Positions 8,411 through 16,504 of a stretch of 64,000 nt of DNA are shown piece after piece (the first letter of the stretch is position 1; every line of letters starts with the position of its first letter). The stretch spans positions 1-64,000 of the forward strand of contig NZ_FNBH01000003.1 in assembly GCF_900102265.1 (NCBI RefSeq), given 5' to 3'. The DNA comes from Epilithonimonas hungarica (lineage in GTDB: Bacteria > Bacteroidota > Bacteroidia > Flavobacteriales > Weeksellaceae). The notes under the pieces were generated by a model. It saw only the letters and a list, made by a program, of their open reading frames with translations. It did no database searches and had not been told where the DNA came from. Position numbers and translations under genes: made by a program.

Positions 8411-8563
8411 ATCTTTGCTACCTTTTTGTTCTTTTTTAGATTTTTATTAAAAAAAAAATCTTTGATAGTATTCTGCAACTGTAAGCCAAACGCTACCTCT
8501 GACGGCAACATTGGAATGACCTATGTAAATAGCTTTTATTTTCGAGGTTTAAATGATGCAGAT

Positions 8564-8860
8564 ATGGAAATAACAGTTTTAGACATTCAGATTTTAAAGG
8601 CATTGCACAGGGAAGTAAAGGAAGTTTCTCTATTGATTTCGGAAATGACTGCACCCTACAAAGCATTGCAACAGGCAACGAAATGGCTCGACCAACAGGA
8701 AGCCTGCCAACTACTGAACATCAGTAAAAGAACGTTGCAGACTTACAGGGAAAAGGGCATTCTTGGAGCAACGCAAATCAATCGGAAGACTTATTTCAGA
8801 TTATCTGAAGTGGAGTTACTAATGCAAGGAGAGCGACCATTAAAAAAGCAAAAGAAATGA
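8564..8860 (+). CDS. Helix-turn-helix (excisionase-like) protein 1
   Basis: A 98-aa protein from the ATG at 8564 (MEITVLDIQIL). The open frame extends 86 codons further upstream, but that part runs through the inverted repeats and the -7 box, so it is not used. The C-terminal domain WLDQQEACQLLNISKRTLQTYREKG is a MerR/excisionase-type HTH. In Bacteroidota elements such pairs regulate or perform excision (Xis-like). It overlaps the next gene by 4 bp (ATGA), so they are translationally coupled. Confidence 0.85.
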   Translation: MEITVLDIQILKALHREVKEVSLLISEMTAPYKALQQATKWLDQQEACQLLNISKRTLQTYREKGILGATQINRKTYFRLSEVELLMQGERPLKKQKK

Positions 8861-9138
8861 AACAAATTGGAAATTCAAACGAGGATATGCTTGCCCTGCT
8901 TGAAGCTATGGTAGGTATCAAAAACGAACTGCTGTATATCAGGGAATATTTTCATCCACTCTTAAAAGGGGAAATTTATCTGTCAGGCGAACAGGTTTGC
9001 GAGATGTTGCATATCAGCAAACGGACACTGCAACAGTATAGGGATGACGGACTGATACCTTTTATCAAGCTCGAACGGAAAATCCTTTTTCGTGAAAGCG
9101 ATATTATTAAGGTGTTGGAAGATAACTATCAGCGTTAG
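8857..9138 (+). CDS. Helix-turn-helix (excisionase-like) protein 2
   Basis: A 93-aa paralogue of the preceding protein, with the same plan: an N-terminal helix (EDMLALLEAMVGIKNELLYI) and the HTH region EQVCEMLHISKRTLQQYRDD followed by a wing IKLERKILFRESDI. It starts within the stop of protein 1. The pair probably acts with the integrase at 12333-13589 in excision. A hairpin at 9181-9207 ends the operon. Confidence 0.85.
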   Translation: MKQIGNSNEDMLALLEAMVGIKNELLYIREYFHPLLKGEIYLSGEQVCEMLHISKRTLQQYRDDGLIPFIKLERKILFRESDIIKVLEDNYQR

Positions 9139-9180
9139 CCGATTGTTTGAAACTGTAACCGTATCGGTCAATTAAAGAAA

Positions 9181-9207
9181 CAGCCCATTGCTTAAAGCGG
9201 TGGGCTG
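9181..9207. terminator. Hairpin between convergent excisionase-like and ABC-3C operons
   Basis: CAGCCCA (9181-9187) and TGGGCTG (9201-9207) are exact arms around a 13-nt loop, placed between two convergent operons that end at 9138 (+) and 9213 (-). T-runs are weak, so it is a terminator mainly by position. Confidence 0.55.
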
Positions 9208-9212
9208 TGTTG

Positions 9213-10940
9213 CTATTTGGTTTCATTATACTTTAACCCTAAAAATCTATTTTCTTTTGTAAATGATGCTCTTTTTACGTCATTGACATTGAATGATAAT
9301 TTATTATTTTGGGAAGCTAATTCTATAAGGTCACTATTTAATGTAACGATATACTGAAATTCATTAGGACTCTTTTCATTGTAGCCATAGAGAAAATTTA
9401 AGCTTTTTTCAATAGAATCATCATCTTCAAAAATATTATCGTGAATTAAGAATCCTGGGTGATATTGTTTTGTGTATTCATTAAGCATCAATGAAATATC
9501 ATAGATAAATACTTTCATTCTTTCAGTAGAATGACTACCATCATCATCGGTTCTCATAACAAATTCAATAACATTTTTGTTTTTTGTTGTTTTAATCTCG
9601 AAATGAGCTTCTCTATTACCCATTATTTTTTCGTGAATTTCTAAAATCGTTTCTCTAAAACTTTTAATTATTTTAGCTTTTTGATATAATTCTTCATCAA
9701 AATCAGAAATTAGAACAGTTTTTTCTGCCTCTAATATTTTTTTATCTCTTTCTGCGGTATCATATCTTTCAATCAATGAACGAAGATTGCTCAATTCACT
9801 GTTCTTATCATTAAATATTTTTATTGAAGTCTTTAAATCTCTTAAAACTTCTCCATTATCTATAAGACTAATTTTTTGAGAATAATCATTATCTAATTTT
9901 CTAACTACTTCATTTAGTTGATTAAGTTCTTTTTTCAAAGCAATTAATCTGTCATTTACAATAGAGCTTCTAAAACCATCAATTTTGTTTTTAAACTCTT
10001 TTAAGTCATCTAAAGATTTCTCTACTAAATCGCCAAGACCTTGTTTGAATTGATTAAATATTATAGAAATTTCATTTTCATTAATATTCTCTGGCTTTGG
10101 TAAAGAATCAATTTGCTTAATCTCGTATTTAATGGCTTGTTGACGTGTTCTAAGTTCAGATAATCTACTTTCCAATTTTACCAAATCTTCCTGAAGTAAT
10201 TCAAAGGATTCATTATTCTTTAATCCCTCAATGGATTTATTGATTTTTAAAACTTCACTTTCTAACTCATTTAAATGGGCTTTGGCATCCTGAATTTTTA
10301 ACTCATCATTTTGAGTTACTATTTTTTTTATTTCAGAAAAGTAGTCTTTCTTTTTTTTCAAATTATCGTTCAACGATTTAATTTCTGAATATTTTTCAAG
10401 TCCCATATTCAAATAAAAAAGATGTGGTCCAAAATCTGGTGGTATCCTTTTTTTTGTATCGTGACACTGAATTAAATCTTTAAATTCCGACCTTTCATCT
10501 CTAATAATTGGTTGTAACAAGTTTCTAAAACTTAATCGTTTTAAGCTTGTAGAAAAACGTTCAAAATATAAATTCCCTAAATAGTCCGAAGCATCATCCA
10601 ATCTATCAAAGTTCTTTTCTTCTCCATTAACAAAAATAGTTACTTGCTCCGGATTTTTGATTGAACGAGAAATAGTCAATTTTTTATCATCAAAGTCTAG
10701 GTCTAATTTGATTTGACTTTCTGTTATTTCAGTATATTTTTTAGGAATTAGGTTTAACCTGCTGTCGGATATTCTTTTAAGTAAACAAAAGTTTATAAAT
10801 TCTATACAAATAGACTTACCTACACCAATTTTCTTATTGGTGCTTTCCGCCTCTTCTCCCATAATAATATTTATCCCATATTCAAAAGTGATTGGTGCAA
10901 ATATTTGAGGCTCGCTATATAGTCTATTAATTTTAATCAT
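9213..10940 (-). CDS. DUF2326 SMC-like ABC ATPase of an ABC-3C type conflict system
   Basis: A 575-aa Rad50/SMC-like ATPase. It begins with a nucleotide-binding half whose P-loop ends in KKIGVGKS (about residues 36-43), then a long coiled coil (about 190-420, rich in K/E/L), then the conserved C-terminal DUF2326 region (GNREAHFEIKT, FLIHDNIFEDDD as the likely Walker B). Such ATPases occur with a small middle component and a third, often nuclease, component. Here the three genes overlap or nearly touch. It is the sensor/motor candidate of a defence system against phage or plasmids (role by family, not shown here). Confidence 0.85.
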   Translation of the reverse strand: MIKINRLYSEPQIFAPITFEYGINIIMGEEAESTNKKIGVGKSICIEFINFCLLKRISDSRLNLIPKKYTEITESQIKLDLDFDDKKLTISRSIKNPEQVTIFVNGEEKNFDRLDDASDYLGNLYFERFSTSLKRLSFRNLLQPIIRDERSEFKDLIQCHDTKKRIPPDFGPHLFYLNMGLEKYSEIKSLNDNLKKKKDYFSEIKKIVTQNDELKIQDAKAHLNELESEVLKINKSIEGLKNNESFELLQEDLVKLESRLSELRTRQQAIKYEIKQIDSLPKPENINENEISIIFNQFKQGLGDLVEKSLDDLKEFKNKIDGFRSSIVNDRLIALKKELNQLNEVVRKLDNDYSQKISLIDNGEVLRDLKTSIKIFNDKNSELSNLRSLIERYDTAERDKKILEAEKTVLISDFDEELYQKAKIIKSFRETILEIHEKIMGNREAHFEIKTTKNKNVIEFVMRTDDDGSHSTERMKVFIYDISLMLNEYTKQYHPGFLIHDNIFEDDDSIEKSLNFLYGYNEKSPNEFQYIVTLNSDLIELASQNNKLSFNVNDVKRASFTKENRFLGLKYNETK

Positions 10941-11173
10941 TTTTGTTTTCTAACATAAATAAAAGGCTCTTTAAAATCAATGATTCCTGATGAATATAAA
11001 AACGCAAGTCCAAAAAATAAATGACGATAACGTGTTATGTTATGTTTTTTAAGATCTTTAGATAGTTCGAAAATAGAAATTTTATCCACTTTTTGACGTT
11101 GAATATTTTTCAAAATCAAAGAAGCTACATATACAGATGAAGTTTTTATATTTTCGTCTTTAGATACTAACAT
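10937..11173 (-). CDS. ABC-3C middle component (small protein)
   Basis: A 78-aa protein that overlaps the ATPase gene by 4 bp and lies 2 bp after the SMEK-type gene. It has a winged-helix-like layout (SVYVASLILKNIQ, ISIFELSKDLKK, HLFFGLAFLYSSGIIDFKEP, IYVRK). The ending GIIDFKEPFIYV is like short middle components of ABC-three-component systems. It probably links the ATPase to the effector. No catalytic residues are seen. Confidence 0.75.
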   Translation of the reverse strand: MLVSKDENIKTSSVYVASLILKNIQRQKVDKISIFELSKDLKKHNITRYRHLFFGLAFLYSSGIIDFKEPFIYVRKQK

Positions 11174-11175
11174 TG

Positions 11176-12102
11176 TTAATTATTTGGAAATACATTACAG
11201 TTAATCAATTCATCCAATAGATAATATTTTATGGCTATTTTGTCGAACTTAATGCCGTTTTCAGAAAGTTTACCATAAAACAATTCAACTAATCTTTCTA
11301 ACGCTATTTGAGGATTATTAGCCTCAGCCGTTAAAATCTTATCGCTTTCATCTTTTAAATAATTTGATATTTTAATTGCCTTTACACTATCAATCCCTTG
11401 TTTAGCTTCAAATAAAGGTTGTTGATAGACAGTACAAAGGTCTGAGTATAAATTTATCAAAAAAACACTATGGTCAGAGAATCTATTGTAAATTTTAAAT
11501 TGTGGGTCTACATTTTCAGGTTTCTCCGATATACTTCGATTGTCATCCTTACTTAAATATTCAATCAAAGCCATTATTGTTTCTACCTCATTGGATTCTG
11601 TCTTCTTCCTTTCTTGTAAGACCTGTTCGTTAAGAAAATCTGCAATACTTTTAATCTTATCAAAATCTGTGATATTATTTATTACTGCTAAGATTTTCTT
11701 TATATCAAGGACATCTTCCTTATGGTTGAAGTTATTACCAAATTTTGTTTTATAATGTTTAGCATCCTTAGCGATTAGCAAAAGTTTTAATTTATAGTCT
11801 TTACGATTGGTATCTTTGTAAAATCCATCAATAGCCTCCTTAATTTTTTTATTATCATTTTGGGAAGTTACCTGAATAGCCAATTTATTTTTAGTATCAA
11901 TTAAGTCAATATGAGCAAAATTATTCTCAATGAAATTAGTGTTCTCAAACTCATATCCAAACAAATTGAAAAAATCTCGGTAAAAATTTTCCGCATAGAC
12001 ATTAATATCTGTTAAATTAAGGGAATTGAGTAGTTCTACCTCTGCTTTAAGGTATGCTAATCTTCTTCCAATTAAAGTTAAATATGATTGCCTATTGTCC
12101 AT
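11176..12102 (-). CDS. SMEK-type N-terminal nuclease-like component of the ABC-3C system
   Basis: A 308-aa protein from the ATG at 12102 (MDNRQSYLTLIGRRL). The longer start at 12150 lies inside the -7 box and is rejected. The N-terminal 100 residues contain a restriction-endonuclease-like core: AENFYRD, then HIDLIDTKNKLAIQVTSQND (about residues 64-83) with D66, Q77 and following lysines, the pattern of D-x(n)-QxT variants of the PD-(D/E)xK fold. The C-terminal half is helical and unassigned. It is the first gene of a three-gene operon and the probable effector. Confidence 0.78.
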   Translation of the reverse strand: MDNRQSYLTLIGRRLAYLKAEVELLNSLNLTDINVYAENFYRDFFNLFGYEFENTNFIENNFAHIDLIDTKNKLAIQVTSQNDNKKIKEAIDGFYKDTNRKDYKLKLLLIAKDAKHYKTKFGNNFNHKEDVLDIKKILAVINNITDFDKIKSIADFLNEQVLQERKKTESNEVETIMALIEYLSKDDNRSISEKPENVDPQFKIYNRFSDHSVFLINLYSDLCTVYQQPLFEAKQGIDSVKAIKISNYLKDESDKILTAEANNPQIALERLVELFYGKLSENGIKFDKIAIKYYLLDELINCNVFPNN

Positions 12103-12147
12103 ACATATATACCAAGTAACTGTTACAATACAACATTTTGATTTTGA

Positions 12148-12155
12148 CAAAGATA
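12148..12155 (-). promoter_or_regulatory. -7 box of the ABC-3C operon
   Basis: Plus-strand CAAAGATA reads TATCTTTG on the minus strand, a match to TAnnTTTG, 46 bp before the ATG at 12102. It decides the start of the SMEK-type gene. Confidence 0.6.
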
Positions 12156-12286
12156 TTAAATTGAGTGTTATGATTTCATTCCAATTATCTGAAACACGAA
12201 AAATGTTATATGGCGGTTAGAAAATAAAGCTGTGAAAAAACAAGCATTTTTATTAATATAAATTGGTTGTTTAAGTACAAGTAAGC

Positions 12287-12314
12287 AGTCCTGTTATTTA
12301 TAAATAACAGGACT
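12287..12314. terminator. Perfect 28-bp palindrome after the integrase gene
   Basis: Arms AGTCCTGTTATTTA (12287-12300) and TAAATAACAGGACT (12301-12314) are exact with no spacer. It lies 18 bp after the integrase stop on the minus strand and upstream of the ABC-3C promoter, so it most likely ends integrase transcripts. A recombination role near the integrase cannot be excluded. Confidence 0.6.
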
Positions 12315-12332
12315 GACAGTTCTTTAAAACTT

Positions 12333-13589
12333 CTACAATTGTGACACAAAAGATTGTTCCAAACCTTTGAATTTATGAGATACTTTTTGCATATCCTTAC
12401 CAACTTTCTCGTTGAGTATCTTGGCGTAAATCTGTGTGGTAGCAATATTTTTATGCCCTAACATTTTGCTTAAACTTTCGAGCGGAACTCCCTCGCTTAA
12501 AAACAAGGTGGCAAACGTATGACGTGCCAAATGAAAGGTTACTTTTTTCTCTTTAAGACAGTCAATCAGCTTGGATATTGCTTTTAGTCTATCATTACAG
12601 GAACTGTTAGACGGAACAGGAAAAACCCTGCCGTCCTTTGACAGTCCTGCATACTTTTCAATAATCATTTTGGGAATATCCAACAGCATTACATTGGACG
12701 ATGTTGCTGTTTTTCTCCTGCGGACAATAATCCACTGGTTTCCGTCAAAGAAATCTTGGATATTACTGTTTTTAAGTCCTTTCATATCTGAATAAGAAAG
12801 TCCTGTAAAGCAACTGAAGACAAACAAGTCTTTAACAAACTCGTCTTTCTTTTTCTCGCAGTTAAACGTTACTAGCTGTTCCAATTCATTCCGCAACAGA
12901 TAACCCCTGTCTTTGTCCTTTTTGGTGTTCTTATACTCGCTGAATGGATTAAAAGCGAGGTGCTTTCTGCTTATTGCCAAACGGCAAAGCGTAGTAAAGC
13001 CAATCATATAATTCCAAATAGTATTATGATTTAGGGTTAAATCGTCACGTAAATAGTAGTCGAAATCCTGTACAAAATTAGAAGTAAGGTCGTTAAACAT
13101 TACATCGGTATAACCGTATTTAGCAAAGGCAAAATTCCGCAGGTGCTTTAAAAGCGTTTTATATCTGAGGTATGTGCCTTGTACCCGAAGTCCGCTGTTT
13201 ACCTTTTTTTCAAAGTCCGCTATAAACTGCTCGTAAAATTTGAAAAAGGTCAGTTCTCCGCTTTCCATTCCGAGAAAAACATTTTTAAGTTTGGCAATGT
13301 TTACCGCTCCCTCGTTCTTTAGGATTTTGGAATAGCATTCTTCAATCCCCAAACGGATTTTGTCAAGTTTGCCGTTTACCTCTTGGGCTTCTCGGCTTTT
13401 GCCTAAAACCCTGCCGTACTTCAAATCCCAATTTGTTGCGGAAATATCCAGCTTGGTACTGAATGCAGACTGTTTGCCGTTTACGGTAATCCTGCACATA
13501 ACCGTAACTTTTCCGTTTTTCTTCGGGGCATTCTTTTTAAGGTAAAACAATACCTTAAATGTTGATTTTTTTGTCGTTTCCATACTCAC
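12333..13589 (-). CDS. int: Tyrosine recombinase/integrase of a CTnDOT-like element
   Basis: A 418-aa site-specific recombinase. Residues 10-60 form an arm-type N-terminal domain (VMCRITVNGKQSAFSTKLD), about 115-215 the SAM-like core-binding domain, and about 230-400 the catalytic domain. Catalytic residues visible: H353 and R356 in HLARHTFAT, H379 in MLGHKN, and the nucleophile Y388 in QIYAK. The usual first Arg (TGLR) is replaced by Ser in FTGLSYSDM (about 261-270), as in IntDOT of Bacteroides elements. It integrates and excises the element with the HTH proteins at 8564-9138. Confidence 0.93.
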   Translation of the reverse strand: MSMETTKKSTFKVLFYLKKNAPKKNGKVTVMCRITVNGKQSAFSTKLDISATNWDLKYGRVLGKSREAQEVNGKLDKIRLGIEECYSKILKNEGAVNIAKLKNVFLGMESGELTFFKFYEQFIADFEKKVNSGLRVQGTYLRYKTLLKHLRNFAFAKYGYTDVMFNDLTSNFVQDFDYYLRDDLTLNHNTIWNYMIGFTTLCRLAISRKHLAFNPFSEYKNTKKDKDRGYLLRNELEQLVTFNCEKKKDEFVKDLFVFSCFTGLSYSDMKGLKNSNIQDFFDGNQWIIVRRRKTATSSNVMLLDIPKMIIEKYAGLSKDGRVFPVPSNSSCNDRLKAISKLIDCLKEKKVTFHLARHTFATLFLSEGVPLESLSKMLGHKNIATTQIYAKILNEKVGKDMQKVSHKFKGLEQSFVSQL

Positions 13590-14221
13590 AATTCTTAATG
13601 ATAAAATTAAACTTATGTGAGCTACGGAACAATATGAAAAACTATGCAGAAAGCTGAAATACAGAGATTTAAAACGATTATTTCTAATGCTTGAAAGTAA
13701 CGTTTTAGTAACCTTACTTTTGCCTAACCTCGCTTTTTTCTGCTTTTTATCACATTACCAAAAAATCAAAAACGATTGTAAAGCCTTTATTTACAATCGT
13801 TTTCCCTGTTATTAATCTTTGATGTATTTTTACTGAAAATTTATTTTAAAATAATCGATTCTTCCGGTTCCGCAGTACCGATTTACAAACTGTGTTAATG
13901 ATTTTACAATGCCAATTAAGATTATTGGTATTGAAGACCGGATTTCACCAAGTACTTCCTGGAAATCAAATAATCTAAATGATACTTATATTAATAAAGT
14001 CGATATTGCTCCTAACTTCTATATAAAAAGCTCTAAAATAAAAGAGTAAGTGTAGCTAATAAATTTTATCATGCAATTGGATGATGTCAACAAACGGCAG
14101 ACCGAATTTTTTGTTGAGTAAGGTTGAAATACTCGAATTTAAAACACGTTTATCTGTTGCCTGTTGGTTAATTTTACAACTGTCTTAATAGTTGTAAATT
14201 GCATGAAGAAATAAGGAAATA
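13590..14221. other. 632-bp gap at the element's right side
   Basis: No convincing gene. It contains a bidirectional terminator (13769-13803), the sequence TTACTTTTGC (13714-13723), which differs by one base from the GTAnnTTTGC core of CTnDOT-type att sites, a 46-codon open frame (13909-14049, MPIKIIGIEDR start, no known relative) and a dyad TTTACAACT/AGTTGTAAA (14173-14198) just before the HEAT-repeat gene. The junction of element and chromosome is probably in this stretch but is not pinned down. Confidence 0.5.
13769..13803. terminator. Bidirectional terminator upstream of the integrase
   Basis: AAAACGATTGTAAA (13769-13782) and TTTACAATCGTTTT (13790-13803) are exact 14-bp arms with a 7-nt loop, flanked by A and T runs that give U-tracts in both directions. 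No gene ends right here, so it may belong to the chromosome beside the insertion or insulate the integrase. Confidence 0.7.
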
Positions 14222-14827
14222 ATGAATGTGCTTATACAGAAATTGACAGCAGTGGAACACGGCTTCAAACCATTTGAATTGGAAGCTCAAAAAATAGTCG
14301 ACAATAAAACTTTATCGGAGTCAAAAGCTATAGCTGTGGATATGCTCCGAAGTGAGTTTTACCAAGCCCGATGCTGTGCCATCTTCATCCTAGGATATAT
14401 TGCGTCCAAAGATAATTCTGTACTCGGTTTATTAAAGGAAGTCGCCCGATCGGATGAAAGCTGGCAGGTACAGGAGATCATTGCAAAGGCATTTGATCAG
14501 TACTGTAAAGATAATGGCTATGAGAGTTCACTTCCCGAGATCAAAGCCTGGCTCGGTGATGAACATCCCAATGTTTGTCGTGCAGTTACCGAAGGCCTGC
14601 GGATATGGACGGGGCGACCTTATTTTAAAACGCATCCAGAAGTGGCCATCGATCTCATAAGCCAGCATAGAACCAGCGATAGTGAATACCTCCGGAAATC
14701 GGTTGGCAATTCGTTGAGGGATATCAGCAAAAAGTATGGGGAAATGGTCAGGCTAGAAACATCAAAATGGGACCTTCAGGACCGGAGGACCGCCTTCACC
14801 TACGACTATGTACTTAAGAGGCATTGA
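14222..14827 (+). CDS. DNA alkylation repair protein (HEAT-repeat, AlkD/AlkC-like)
   Basis: A 201-aa all-helical protein of the DNA alkylation repair family, whose members are HEAT-like glycosylases for N3/N7-alkylpurines. Recognisable stretches are MLRSEFYQARCCAIFILGYI (about residues 42-61), then NVCRAVTEGLRIWTGRPYF (about 117-135) and SEYLRKSVGNSLRDISKKYG (about 154-173). The paired Trp and Arg residues in the middle stretch fit the DNA-binding groove. Whether it is an active glycosylase or a binding protein cannot be told by eye. It stands alone, preceded by a small dyad at 14173-14198. Confidence 0.85.
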   Translation: MNVLIQKLTAVEHGFKPFELEAQKIVDNKTLSESKAIAVDMLRSEFYQARCCAIFILGYIASKDNSVLGLLKEVARSDESWQVQEIIAKAFDQYCKDNGYESSLPEIKAWLGDEHPNVCRAVTEGLRIWTGRPYFKTHPEVAIDLISQHRTSDSEYLRKSVGNSLRDISKKYGEMVRLETSKWDLQDRRTAFTYDYVLKRH

Positions 14828-15173
14828 TGGGTTTTGCTTTCGGAGAAGTATTTTAAAAATAAATTTGATATCAAGTGTCACTTCCTTAATAATATGGTTC
14901 TCTTATAAACAGAAATTAATTATGAAAGATTTATATTGATTTTCAGGCTAAGTGACATTCAGACCATGACCGCAACAAACGGAAGAGCGTATGGGCTGGT
15001 TTTGAGCATCACTGCCGGAAGAAGCCTGTTGATAAGGGCAATACCTTATTGCTGGCCAAAATTAGAGAAATCCGATAATGAACAATTTTGAGTGTTGATG
15101 TCCGATGAAAAAATAATAAATGTAAAAAGTAATAGCTTATGCATCTTATCATGTTATATATTAATTGATCACA
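14828..15173. other. 346-bp gap without a clear gene
   Basis: A Met-less open stretch 14962-15078 (38 codons, basic, ending LLLAKIREIR) might be the decayed end of a gene, but I do not recognise it. The remainder is A/T-rich. This gap separates the alkylation repair gene (+) from the methyltransferase gene (-), so the two units are convergent. Confidence 0.4.
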
Positions 15174-15986
15174 CTATTGTCCTACATTAGTTTTTATTGC
15201 TGACAAAGCGTAAACCATAGGGATTTTATCCGCTAAATGAGCGACTCTGAACTTACCTGGCTCAGATTCTACCGAATGACTAAAATTATTGTACGGCGAA
15301 TAGTCAAATTCTTCAAAATAAGTTATTACCAGCCCGTTTTGTATCAGGCTGCTGAAGACCTCGCCTAAACTGTGATTCCAGCCGATCGTTTTTACTTCAA
15401 TATCCGCTTCTTTATCTGCATAACTCCCTTTTTCAGTTTCTATAATGGCTCCGGAATTAAAATATCTGTATTCGATCTTTTTAAACGCCGAATCAAACAT
15501 CCAGATAACTGGATGAAATTCTACAAAAACAAATGTACCGCCGGGTTTCAGGAATTTCGAAATGATCTTTGCCCACCGATCCAGATCCGGAAGCCAGCCG
15601 ATCGTTCCGTAACTTGTAAAGACAATATCGAACTGACGATCAAAATGATCGGGCAGATTATAAACATCGCAACAAATAAATTGAACGGGGGCATTAAGTT
15701 GTTCAGCAAATTTTTGTGCCTGTTCTATTGCTACATTGGATAAATCAACCCCAACTACATCTGCTCCCAGACGGCTTAAAGAGATACTGTCCTGTCCGAA
15801 ATGGCATTGCAGGTGCAATACGGATTTGCCTGTCAAATCTCCAAGTAAATTAAGCTCTATATCTTTTAATGAACTTTTCCCCTTCAAAAAGGCGTCCAGG
15901 TTATAAAAATCAGAATTGATATGAGCTTCTGTTCTCGTATTCCACGAATCTCTGTTTATTTCCAGATAGTTGTCTTCTATATTCAT
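15174..15986 (-). CDS. Class I SAM-dependent methyltransferase
   Basis: A 270-aa methyltransferase. AdoMet motif I is VLHLQCHFGQDSISL (about residues 55-69), followed by ADVVGVDLS as motif II, CDVYNLP as motif III and FDIVFTSYGTIGWLPD as motif IV region. The N-terminus NRDSWNTRTEAHINSDFY is typical of small-molecule methyltransferases of this size. Substrate unknown. It is last in a leftward series VOC-GNAT-Lpd; 10 bp separate it from the VOC gene, so these are probably co-transcribed. Confidence 0.85.
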   Translation of the reverse strand: MNIEDNYLEINRDSWNTRTEAHINSDFYNLDAFLKGKSSLKDIELNLLGDLTGKSVLHLQCHFGQDSISLSRLGADVVGVDLSNVAIEQAQKFAEQLNAPVQFICCDVYNLPDHFDRQFDIVFTSYGTIGWLPDLDRWAKIISKFLKPGGTFVFVEFHPVIWMFDSAFKKIEYRYFNSGAIIETEKGSYADKEADIEVKTIGWNHSLGEVFSSLIQNGLVITYFEEFDYSPYNNFSHSVESEPGKFRVAHLADKIPMVYALSAIKTNVGQ

Positions 15987-15996
15987 ATGTATTTAT

Positions 15997-16452
15997 CTAA
16001 TGAGATGAATTGATCTTTTGCCACTCCTCGTAGCTGAGCACGCCAAGTTCTGGCTGACTTTTGCCGTTCAAAATATGGATAAACTCCAGTTGATTTCCGT
16101 CTGGATCGTCAAAATAAAGAGCAAGTGCGGGCATCCAGGCAAAAACCATTGGTTCATTGCTGCCATTTTTGAGAAAATTGTAGGCCTTTAATCCGCTTTT
16201 CTCTAAAAAAGTATTTGCATATTTTAAAATAAAATCTTTTGAGCAGGTGAATGCAAAATGCCTTTTATGGAGATTGCCTTCTTGTTCCCAAAGTCCAAGC
16301 ATTGCCGTTTTATTTTCTCCGATCCAGAGAAATGCAATAGGTCTGGTTTCATCATAGTGTGCAAACTGAAGTCCCAATATTTGAGTATAGAACTGAACCG
16401 CGTTTTCTAAGTTACTTACTTGAATGTGTGTCTCATATAATCCTTCAATCAT
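15997..16452 (-). CDS. VOC family protein (glyoxalase/bleomycin-resistance fold)
   Basis: A 151-aa vicinal-oxygen-chelate protein with paired beta-alpha-beta-beta-beta modules. The opening IEGLYETHIQVSNLENAVQF carries the metal-ligand His, and LYFDDPDGNQLEFIHIL (about residues 115-131) carries the C-terminal Glu/His signature. Members are glyoxalases, dioxygenases or resistance proteins such as FosA; the exact reaction is not evident. It lies 10 bp before the methyltransferase gene. Confidence 0.88.
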   Translation of the reverse strand: MIEGLYETHIQVSNLENAVQFYTQILGLQFAHYDETRPIAFLWIGENKTAMLGLWEQEGNLHKRHFAFTCSKDFILKYANTFLEKSGLKAYNFLKNGSNEPMVFAWMPALALYFDDPDGNQLEFIHILNGKSQPELGVLSYEEWQKINSSH

Positions 16453-16504
16453 TTTTATATATTTTATTATTAATATTTATAGTATTTTAATAATGACGAC
16501 TATT

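Noticed and set aside
8306-8563. N-terminal extension of the first excisionase-like protein
   Set aside because: It runs through exact inverted repeats and a -7 box and has an unlikely composition; the ATG at 8564 gives the normal HTH protein.
12103-12150. Longer start of the SMEK-type protein
   Set aside because: The ATG at 12150 lies inside the -7 box TATCTTTG, so it would not be transcribed.
13909-14049. Forty-six-codon frame in the element/chromosome gap as a gene
   Set aside because: No recognisable feature and no promoter; left only as a note in the gap entry.
14962-15078. Open stretch after the alkylation repair gene as a pseudogene
   Set aside because: It has no start and no recognised relative; the evidence is too thin for a call.
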